From Devosia ginsengisoli (lineage in GTDB: Bacteria; Pseudomonadota; Alphaproteobacteria; Rhizobiales; Devosiaceae), in assembly GCF_024707105.1 (NCBI RefSeq), contig NZ_JANQAJ010000006.1, positions 868,001 to 932,000 on the forward strand: 64,000 nucleotides of DNA, in the 5' to 3' direction. A program made the position numbers and the translations under genes. Below the pieces are notes generated by a model. That model worked only from the letters and a program-made list of their open reading frames with translations, was not told where the DNA came from and ran no database searches. Shown here piece by piece: positions 57,536-64,000 of the stretch. Position 1 is the stretch's first letter, and each line of letters starts with the position of its first letter.

Positions 57536-58441
57536 CTAGGCAAGAATGCTCGATTCGGCGCCGATGGCCAGTGCGCCGCGCAGGGCCGTGTCGTCAGGCG
57601 CCACGCGTGCCGTGAGGCCCAGTCCCTCGGCGGCGCGGCGGTAATCCTCGACGCGATCGTCGTCGCCCACGATATCGACCATGCCGCCGGGCTGCCACCA
57701 GCCGGCATTGCGCGCCTCGATGAATTCCCAGCCGATCAGCAATCCGCGCAGGTAGTCGCCGATTTCGGCAGGCGCCACCTGGCCGGCCAGCCAGCCGGTC
57801 CGCGCGGTGAAAAGGCGCGTCAGCAGGCCGTGGCGATCGGTGCCGGCGGCGCATTCGAGGCCGCGCGCAAAGGCCCGCCAGTCGCGCCCCTCGGGTTGGG
57901 TGGCAATGCTGGCCAGGCCCGAATGCTTGAGCAGCAGCGCAACCAGTTCGCCGGTGACGAAGGTGCGAAATTCCATGATCCTGCCACCGCCGATTCGGGC
58001 CCATTTGCCATTATTGCCGGGCATGACCACGACGCTGTCGCGATCCAGTCCATGGCCCACAAGTTGCGCTTCCTCGCCGCGCATCACGTCGGGGAAGGGC
58101 GCGGCGGCCGGTTCGCACAGGCCGGGAATGAGGGTCAGCCGATCGCCATTGGCCAGCGCCACATGGCGCACGGCCCGGGCGATATCGGCGAGGCCAGCGG
58201 GTGCGGACACATAGCCCATCTCCATCCAGCCGGAGCGGCTACCCACCATGCCGGCCGCCAGAATATGCAGCGCCCCATGCGCCTGGCGCCACGGCGCGAG
58301 CACTGCGTCGAGCACGGCTTCGTGGCGCCCTGCGGCATGCTTGAGGCCGTCATCGGTGCCGATGCGATCGATGACGATACCGGCCTCATCGACCAATGCC
58401 GCCTCCAGCCTCGCCGCACTCCAATCGATGACCACCCGCAT
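57536..58441 (-). CDS. dgoK: 2-dehydro-3-deoxygalactonokinase-like protein
   Basis: 301 residues from ATG 58441 with GGAGG upstream. The N-terminal phosphate motif VVIDWSAARLEAAL corresponds to the DWGTS-type start of DgoK. GMVGSRSGWMEMGYVSAP, LIPGL and VVMPGNNGKWARI match DgoK order, though the usual PGTHSKW reads PGNNGKW. It would phosphorylate a 2-keto-3-deoxy sugar acid. It is divergent from the DapA-family lyase across a long inverted repeat, so both probably belong to one sugar-acid pathway. Confidence 0.85.
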   Translation of the reverse strand: MRVVIDWSAARLEAALVDEAGIVIDRIGTDDGLKHAAGRHEAVLDAVLAPWRQAHGALHILAAGMVGSRSGWMEMGYVSAPAGLADIARAVRHVALANGDRLTLIPGLCEPAAAPFPDVMRGEEAQLVGHGLDRDSVVVMPGNNGKWARIGGGRIMEFRTFVTGELVALLLKHSGLASIATQPEGRDWRAFARGLECAAGTDRHGLLTRLFTARTGWLAGQVAPAEIGDYLRGLLIGWEFIEARNAGWWQPGGMVDIVGDDDRVEDYRRAAEGLGLTARVAPDDTALRGALAIGAESSILA

Positions 58442-58485
58442 TTTTGTCTCCTCCAGTTCGTTGACAGCCTCTAGCATTTCAAATT

Positions 58486-58527
58486 ATGGTCCACAATAAC
58501 AAACACACGATCCATATTGTGGACCAT
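58486..58527. promoter_or_regulatory. long inverted repeat (paired GntR-type sites) in the DgoK/DapA-family divergent promoter
   Basis: ATGGTCCACAAT (58486-58497) and ATTGTGGACCAT (58516-58527) are perfect 12-bp inverted copies 18 bp apart. The left site extended (58484-58499) is itself a degenerate palindrome of the form TTATnGTnnACnATAA, the shape bound by FadR-subfamily GntR proteins. Two dimers could repress both directions. Confidence 0.7.
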
Positions 58528-58543
58528 CTGAGGAGCTGTTCTG

Positions 58544-59470
58544 TTGTTGCAAGGCATTCTGCCCGTCCTGCCCACGCCCTATGGTGATGATGGCGCTGTC
58601 GATCCCGTCGCGATGCGGGCGCTGATCGAATTCGCCATTGGCGCCGGGGTGCAGGGCATGGTCTTTCCCGGCTTTGCCAGCGAGGTGGAGGCGCTCAGCG
58701 ATGACGAGCGCATCAGCCTGATGCGCGTGGTGGTCGAGGCCAATGCCGGGCGGGTGCAGCTGATCGCCGGCGCCAGCGCCGCCACGATCGAGGCCGTAGT
58801 GCGCTTCGGCCGCGAAGCGCTCGACCTGGGCATTCGCTACCTGATGATCCAGGCGCCCAAGGAGGCAGGCACCCAGGCCGATGAGGTCACGGCCTTCTTC
58901 CGCGCCATTGCCGACCAGTTGCCGGGCATGGAAATCGTCTTGCAGAATGCCCCGCTGCCGCGCGGCTCCGATCTCGACCCCGAAACGCTGCTGACGGTAG
59001 TGAGCAACGTGCCGGCCATCACTTATGTGAAGGGCGAGACGCTGCCTTCCGGTCCGGCCATCTCGGTGCTCCAGGCCAATCCGCCGCCCCATCTCGCCGG
59101 CATTATCGGTGGGGGCGGCGCGCGCTATGTCATCGACGAATATGAGCGCGGCGCCTGCGGCACCATGCCGGCGCTCGAACTGGCCGACCTGCATGTGCAG
59201 CTCGACCGCGCCTGGCGCAGCGGCGACAAGGTGCGCGCCCGCAATCTCTATTCCCGCTCGCTACCGCTCCTGCTGCTGCAGGCGGTCTATCGCATGCATC
59301 TCACCAAGCATGTGCTGACGCGCCGTGGCGTCATCGACACCACGATTGTGCGGGCCAAGGGGCCCAAGCCCGATGCCATGGCGATCCGCGACATCGATAG
59401 CTGGCTGGCCGAGGCCGCCGATATCTTTACTCTCGCGCCGATTGCCCAGCGCGTTGGAGAGCCCGCATGA
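58544..59470 (+). CDS. dihydrodipicolinate synthase (DapA)-family lyase/dehydratase
   Basis: 308 residues from TTG 58544, supported by GAGGAG 8 nt upstream. The Schiff-base lysine is Lys163 (TYVKGE), and the N-terminal barrel strand has LPTPYGDDG. The catalytic Tyr usually found as YNxP is replaced (LQNAPLPRG, Gln at that place), so it is not a normal DapA. Members of this family in sugar-acid clusters act as KDG aldolases or keto-deoxy-acid dehydratases. It heads the rightward operon with an enolase-superfamily dehydratase and an ABC importer. Confidence 0.85.
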   Translation: MLQGILPVLPTPYGDDGAVDPVAMRALIEFAIGAGVQGMVFPGFASEVEALSDDERISLMRVVVEANAGRVQLIAGASAATIEAVVRFGREALDLGIRYLMIQAPKEAGTQADEVTAFFRAIADQLPGMEIVLQNAPLPRGSDLDPETLLTVVSNVPAITYVKGETLPSGPAISVLQANPPPHLAGIIGGGGARYVIDEYERGACGTMPALELADLHVQLDRAWRSGDKVRARNLYSRSLPLLLLQAVYRMHLTKHVLTRRGVIDTTIVRAKGPKPDAMAIRDIDSWLAEAADIFTLAPIAQRVGEPA

Positions 59471-60639
59471 ACGACCGCGTCAAATCGGTTACCCCCTATG
59501 TCCTGACCATTCCGCGCGACACGCCCTATCTCGGCGCGTTGCGGCCGGGCGAGACGGTCAACGCGCAGGGCTATTTCGTCCGCAAGGGCAACCAGACGGT
59601 CTATCCCACCGTCGATCGCAGCATTCTCGTGCGGATCGAGACCGAAAACGGCGTGGTCGGCTGGGGCGAGACCTATGGCATCGTGGCGCCCGGCGCCGTG
59701 CTGGCCATCATCAACGAACTGCTTGCTCTCTTCGTGGTCGGGCGCGATCCGATGGACGTCACCGCCATTCATGACGACCTCTACGGCCTGATGCGGGTGC
59801 GCGGCTATACCGGGGGCTTCTATCTCGACGCGCTGGCCGGCATCGACACCGCCCTCTGGGATATTGCCGGCAAGCTGGTGAACCTTCCCCTTTCGACGCT
59901 GCTCGGCGGCAAGCGTCATGACCGCATTCCGGCCTATGTCTCGGGCCTGCCGCAGCCGACCCGCACAAGCCGCGCCGATTTCGCGGTCGAATGGCGCGAC
60001 AAGGGATTCTCGGCCTTCAAATTCGCCTCGCCGGTGGCCGATGATGGCGTCGTCGCCGAAATCGCCACTTTGCGCGAGGCCCTCGGGCCCGATATCCGCA
60101 TCGCCTGCGACATGCACTGGGCCCATACCGCCGAGGAAGCGGTGGCGCTGATCCGTTCCATGGAGCCGCATGGCCTGTGGTTCGCCGAAGCCCCGGTCAA
60201 GACCGAGGATATTGCGGGCCTCGCCCATGTCGCCGCCAATGTCGCGACCACGGTCGCTGCGGGCGAAGAATGGCGCACGGTCCACGATCTGGTGCATCGC
60301 GTCGAGCGGCGCGCCTGCGGCATCGTGCAGCCCGAAATGGGCCATATCGGCATCACCGAATTCATGCGCATGGGCGCCTATGCCCAGGCCAATCATCTGC
60401 GCGTCATTCCGCACGCGACGATCGGCGCCGGCATTTTCATGGCGGCCAGCCTGCATGCCAGCGCCGTGCTGGCAGTCGTTACCGACCACGAATACCAGCA
60501 TTCGATTTTCGAACCCAACCGGAGGTTGGTCACCGGCGACATGGATTGTGCCGCCGGCTTCTACAGTGTGCCAACGGGGGCGGGCCTCGGCGTCGAGCCC
60601 TCCGCGGAGGCACTGGCATTGCTCAAAGAACAGAACTGA
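59467..60639 (+). CDS. enolase-superfamily sugar-acid dehydratase (mandelate racemase family)
   Basis: 390 residues, ATGA overlap with the upstream lyase gene. Asp215-Met-His217 (CDMHW), Glu241 (FAEAPV), Glu267 (AAGEEW) and His316 (IPHATIGAGIF) fit the aldonate-dehydratase type with a His near the first metal ligand. The KxK position reads Lys185-Phe-Ala187. Together with the lyase and kinase genes this gives a plausible route: sugar acid, dehydration to a 2-keto-3-deoxy acid, then cleavage or dehydration. Confidence 0.88.
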   Translation: MNDRVKSVTPYVLTIPRDTPYLGALRPGETVNAQGYFVRKGNQTVYPTVDRSILVRIETENGVVGWGETYGIVAPGAVLAIINELLALFVVGRDPMDVTAIHDDLYGLMRVRGYTGGFYLDALAGIDTALWDIAGKLVNLPLSTLLGGKRHDRIPAYVSGLPQPTRTSRADFAVEWRDKGFSAFKFASPVADDGVVAEIATLREALGPDIRIACDMHWAHTAEEAVALIRSMEPHGLWFAEAPVKTEDIAGLAHVAANVATTVAAGEEWRTVHDLVHRVERRACGIVQPEMGHIGITEFMRMGAYAQANHLRVIPHATIGAGIFMAASLHASAVLAVVTDHEYQHSIFEPNRRLVTGDMDCAAGFYSVPTGAGLGVEPSAEALALLKEQN

Positions 60640-60657
60640 AATCAGGAGGATAAGTTG

Positions 60658-61962
60658 ATGTTCGAAGGATTGTCTCGCGCGCGGGGAGGGCTCCGCAAGG
60701 CCGGCCTGGCCCTGGCTCTATCCACGGCTCTGGTGGCCGGTGCCCTGTCGCCCATGCTGGCGGCAGCGCAGGAAACCACGCTGAAATTCGTGTCCTGGCA
60801 GAATGACGAGCCGGGCGTGGGCGGCTGGTGGGCCGGCCTCATCGAGGAATTCAAGGCCCAGCATCCCGGCGTCGAGGTCGAGTGGACCAAGGTGGAGCGC
60901 GCTGCTTTCGCCGACACCATGACCACGCTTTTCGCCGGCGGCTCCCCGCCTGACATCGTTCACCTGGCCTCGTTCGAGTTCCAGCGCTTCGCCAATGAAG
61001 GCTGGCTGGAAGACCTCGGCCCCTGGTTCGACAAGGGCGGCGTCAGCCTCGACGGCTGGGCCGGCCAGCAGATCTGCGAGCTGAACGGCGAGACCGTCTG
61101 CGTGATGATGCTCTATTTCGGCTACATCATGGCCTATAACGAGGCCATCCTGAATGCCGAGGGTCTCAGCGCGCCGACCAATTATGCCGAACTGCTCGAA
61201 GTGGCGCGCAAGACCACCAAGGACCTCAACGGCGACGGCATTATCGACCAGTATGGTCTGCATCACCCGACCAAGGTGGGCGGTGGCCAGTATGTCACCG
61301 AAATGCTGAACTATGTGCTCGACGCCGGCGGCCGCTGGACCAATGCCGAGGGCCAGGTGACCATCGACACGCCCGAAGTGATCGAAGGCCTGACCCGCTG
61401 GAAGACCATCGTCACGGAAGGGCTGATGCCGCGCGACCTGTCCTCGGGCGAAACCCGCCAGTTGCTGGCCGATGGCAAGATCGCCGTGGGTCTCGATGGT
61501 CCCTGGCTGGTGCCGATCCTGGCCAACGGCGCTGCTTCGGACGACGTCAAGATCGTCGCCGATCCGCTGAGCCCGCCGGTCGGCGGTTCGTCCAATGTGC
61601 TCGGCATGTCCAAGGACATTTCCGACGAGCACAAGGCGCTGGTCTGGGATTTCATCCAGCTCGCCATGAGCGACGATTTCCAGTCGAGCTATGCCACGCT
61701 TGCCGCCTCGCCGGCCCCGAGCCCGCGCGCCGACATCACCGAGGCCACCGCGGTGACCCCGGAATTCGGCCTCTTGGTCGAAGGCGCCCAGGCCGCATCG
61801 GCCGAAGGCATCGACCGTATCCCGGCCGGGCTCGAAATCCAGTACAACGAGTTCGCCAAGATGGTGATGGAAGAAAGCCAGCGCATGATCATCGAAGATC
61901 TCGACCCTGCCGCTGTCGCCGCCACCATGCAGGCACTCGCCGAGGACCTGCAGAACCAGTAG
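60658..61962 (+). CDS. ABC transporter sugar-binding protein (family 1)
   Basis: 434 residues from ATG 60658; AGGAGG is 7-8 nt upstream of it and a TTG sits directly before. Signal peptide to about Ala37 (MLAAAQE). The mature protein shows FVSWQNDEPGVGGWWAGLIEEF and SPPDIVHLASFEFQRFANEGWLEDL, typical of carbohydrate-binding family 1. A 12-bp hairpin follows at 61973. Ligand is probably a sugar or sugar acid given the upstream enzymes. Confidence 0.92.
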   Translation: MFEGLSRARGGLRKAGLALALSTALVAGALSPMLAAAQETTLKFVSWQNDEPGVGGWWAGLIEEFKAQHPGVEVEWTKVERAAFADTMTTLFAGGSPPDIVHLASFEFQRFANEGWLEDLGPWFDKGGVSLDGWAGQQICELNGETVCVMMLYFGYIMAYNEAILNAEGLSAPTNYAELLEVARKTTKDLNGDGIIDQYGLHHPTKVGGGQYVTEMLNYVLDAGGRWTNAEGQVTIDTPEVIEGLTRWKTIVTEGLMPRDLSSGETRQLLADGKIAVGLDGPWLVPILANGAASDDVKIVADPLSPPVGGSSNVLGMSKDISDEHKALVWDFIQLAMSDDFQSSYATLAASPAPSPRADITEATAVTPEFGLLVEGAQAASAEGIDRIPAGLEIQYNEFAKMVMEESQRMIIEDLDPAAVAATMQALAEDLQNQ

Positions 61963-61972
61963 TCGCCAAAAC

Positions 61973-62003
61973 CGGGTCGGTCGGAGCATATCCGGCCGGC
62001 CCG
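61973..62003 (+). terminator. intercistronic hairpin after the sugar-binding-protein gene
   Basis: CGGGTCGGTCGG, 7-nt loop, CCGGCCGGCCCG: a 12-bp stem with two G-U pairs, 10 nt after the stop and before the first permease gene. It occupies the same place as the hairpins after the other three binding-protein genes in the window. Confidence 0.6.
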
Positions 62004-62026
62004 CCCCGCAATACCGGAGTGCGCTT

Positions 62027-62932
62027 ATGAGCCGCCTTCCCCTTCTTGACCTGGCGCGGCCGAGCCGCCGGCACTGGCTGGGCTATCTGCTGCTGGCGCC
62101 CGCCGTGGTGCTGATCGCGCTGATCATCATCTATCCGCTCATCGTCTCCTTCGATATTTCCTTCCAGAAAGTCGATATCGTCCGGCTCGACCGGCGTGCG
62201 CCCTTCACCCTCGCCAACTACCAGCAATTGTTCGGTTCGGCCGAATTCTGGATGTCCTGCTGGGTCACGCTCAAGCTCGTCGTGGTCGTCACCGCCTGCT
62301 GCGTGGCGCTCGGCCTGGCGACGGCCCTGCTGGTCAATAACCGCTTCCGCGGACGCACCGTGGCGCGCCTGCTCGTGGCCCTGCCCTGGGCCGTGCCCGA
62401 GATCATCGCGGTCGTCATCTTTGCCTGGATTTTCGACTCGTCCTTTGGCCTGATGAACTGGTTGTTCTTCCGGCTGGGCCTCATCAACGAGACCATCAAC
62501 TGGTTCTCCGACCCCAATGCGGCCTTCGTCGCCGTGGTCGTCACCATGGTGTGGAAGGGCTATCCCTTCGTCTCGATCATGGCGCTGGCGGGTCTGCAAT
62601 CCATTCCCGAGGACTATTACAATGCCGCGCGGGTCGATGGCGCCAATGCCTGGAACCGCTTCACCAATATCACCATCCCCTCGCTGATGCCGGTGCTCGG
62701 CGTCACCATGGTTCTGGTGCTGCTCTGGGTGTTCCGCGACTTCTCGATCATCAATGTGATGACCGGCGGCGGGCCGCTGAAGTCGACGCAGACCCTTTCC
62801 ATCATGACCTACGAGCATGCCTTCGGCTTCTTCAAGATGGGCTATGCCTCGGCCGTGGGCGTGGTGACGCTGATCTTCTGCGTGCTGGCCAGCCTGCTGA
62901 TGATCGGCCGCAAGGCCGACGGCATCTACTGA
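62027..62932 (+). CDS. ABC sugar transporter permease (MalF/UgpA-like)
   Basis: 301 residues with six membrane helices; EAA loop YYNAARVDGANAWNRFTNITIP. The N-terminus LGYLLLAPAVVLIALIIIYPL is typical of CUT1 permeases. Works with the following permease and ATPase. Confidence 0.92.
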   Translation: MSRLPLLDLARPSRRHWLGYLLLAPAVVLIALIIIYPLIVSFDISFQKVDIVRLDRRAPFTLANYQQLFGSAEFWMSCWVTLKLVVVVTACCVALGLATALLVNNRFRGRTVARLLVALPWAVPEIIAVVIFAWIFDSSFGLMNWLFFRLGLINETINWFSDPNAAFVAVVVTMVWKGYPFVSIMALAGLQSIPEDYYNAARVDGANAWNRFTNITIPSLMPVLGVTMVLVLLWVFRDFSIINVMTGGGPLKSTQTLSIMTYEHAFGFFKMGYASAVGVVTLIFCVLASLLMIGRKADGIY

Positions 62933-62941
62933 GGAAACACC

Positions 62942-63772
62942 ATGACCAGACGCCGCCTCAATATCGTGCTGATCTATGCCGGCGTGGTGCTGACCTGTGC
63001 CATCCTGCTGTTCCCCATCTACTGGCTGGTGGTCACGGCCCTGTCCAAGCCCATCGACCTTCGCGTCCTGCCGCCCAATTTCTGGCCCGAAGTGCCGCAA
63101 TGGCAGGTCTTCGGCAAGGTGCTCGGCGACCGACCGCTGCTGCTCTGGCTGGGCAATTCGACCCTGGCCGCTGCGGGCGCCGTGACGCTCTCCATGTCGG
63201 TGTCGATCTTTGCCGGCTATAGCCTGTCGCGCTTCCGCGTGCGCGGCGGGCAGTCGCTGGGCCTCTTCATCCTCACCGCCAAGATGCTGCCGGCCACTTT
63301 GCTGGTCATCCCGCTGTTCGGCATTTTCCGCTCGGTGGGCCTGGTCGGTTCGCTCTGGTCGGTGATCCTGGCCCAGGCCACGCTGATCGTGCCCTTCACC
63401 ACCTGGATGCTGAAGGGCTATTTCGACACCATTCCGCGCGAACTGGAACAGGCGGCCATGGTCGATGGCTGTTCGCCATTGGGGGCTTTGTTCCGCGTCA
63501 TCCTGCCGGTGGCGACGCCGGGCCTTGCGGCGACCTGCCTCTACGGTTTCGTGCTGTCCTGGTCGGAATATGCCTATGCGCGCACCTTCCTCACCAGCGC
63601 CCAGGGCAACTGGACCGCCAATCTCGGGCTCACCACCATGAAGGGCGAATATGTCTCGGACTGGAACGAGATTTCCGCGGCCGCCATCATGGTCGCGATC
63701 CCCGTCCTCCTCATCTACCTTTTCCTCGAACGCTACCTGGTCAGCGGACTGACTGCCGGGGCGGAGAAATAA
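62942..63772 (+). CDS. ABC sugar transporter permease (MalG/UgpE-like)
   Basis: 276 residues with six membrane helices; EAA loop [23 protein letters not shown]. It starts 9 nt after the first permease and ends 1 nt before the ATPase start. Confidence 0.92.
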   Translation: MTRRRLNIVLIYAGVVLTCAILLFPIYWLVVTALSKPIDLRVLPPNFWPEVPQWQVFGKVLGDRPLLLWLGNSTLAAAGAVTLSMSVSIFAGYSLSRFRVRGGQSLGLFILTAKMLPATLLVIPLFGIFRSVGLVGSLWSVILAQATLIVPFTTWMLKGYFDTIPRELEQAAMVDGCSPLGALFRVILPVATPGLAATCLYGFVLSWSEYAYARTFLTSAQGNWTANLGLTTMKGEYVSDWNEISAAAIMVAIPVLLIYLFLERYLVSGLTAGAEK

Positions 63773-63773
63773 C

Positions 63774-64000
<227 letters not shown>

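Overview
The window is a 64 kb piece of a GC-rich alphaproteobacterial chromosome or large replicon. The succinoglycan-type exo genes, the tightly overlapping operons (ATGA, GTGA and TGATG junctions) and the density of sugar-acid ABC and TRAP transport operons fit Hyphomicrobiales; a Devosia-like or rhizobial relative is my best guess, by inference only. I saw no rRNA, tRNA, CRISPR array, insertion sequence or phage gene.

Layout. (1) 1-3.7 kb: acetoacetate/acetyl-CoA metabolism (acetoacetyl-CoA synthetase and thiolase, leftward) divergent from a PAS-LuxR regulator, with a perfect palindrome in the shared promoter. (2) 3.9-20.0 kb: a succinoglycan-like exopolysaccharide locus. It holds glycosyltransferases resembling ExoL, ExoA, ExoM and ExoO plus one unassigned, ExoP chain-length/BY-kinase, ExoN/GalU, ExoY priming transferase, ExoQ polymerase, ExoT flippase, ExoV pyruvyltransferase, ExoK GH16 glycanase and ExoF export protein, with two small unknowns. 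(3) 20.2-31.4 kb: a zinc-ribbon-like unknown; a leftward operon (RraA-like, NTF2-like, YciI-like, an IclR regulator fused to an SMP-30-like domain, uronate-dehydrogenase-like SDR); and a divergent operon (ABC importer, enolase-superfamily dehydratase, aldose epimerase). (4) 31.4-43.5 kb: cupin, FAD oxidoreductase, FadR-type regulator and an HTH-citrate-synthase-like protein, divergent from a Dpp-type ABC importer operon that contains a second enolase-superfamily enzyme and a second RraA-like protein. (5) 43.5-55.6 kb: fused hydantoinase/oxoprolinase A-B, alpha/beta hydrolase, MmgE/PrpD protein, MarR regulator, Baeyer-Villiger-type monooxygenase, SDR and TRAP transporter. (6) 55.6-64 kb: SDR, amidohydrolase, KDGal-kinase-like protein, then rightward a DapA-family lyase, third enolase-superfamily enzyme and third ABC importer (ATPase cut by the window edge).

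How the genes work together. Regions 3-6 look like a catabolic island: each block pairs an importer, its own regulator and a small enzyme set for sugar acids or, in block 5, perhaps an alicyclic ketone or lactam. The most interesting point is that two regulators appear to be DNA-binding domains fused to catalytically dead metabolic enzymes. The SMP-30-like lactonase domain has lost all four metal-ligand positions, and the citrate-synthase-like domain has lost two of three catalytic residues. Both sit at divergent promoters that carry clear palindromic or repeated sites. A second pattern is a hairpin directly after all four solute-binding-protein genes.

Four genes (acetoacetyl-CoA synthetase, exoP, the alpha/beta hydrolase and the monooxygenase) carry single apparent frameshifts, three of them in homopolymers of 6-7 bases. 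Sequencing or assembly error is therefore as likely as true inactivation, and each should be rechecked.
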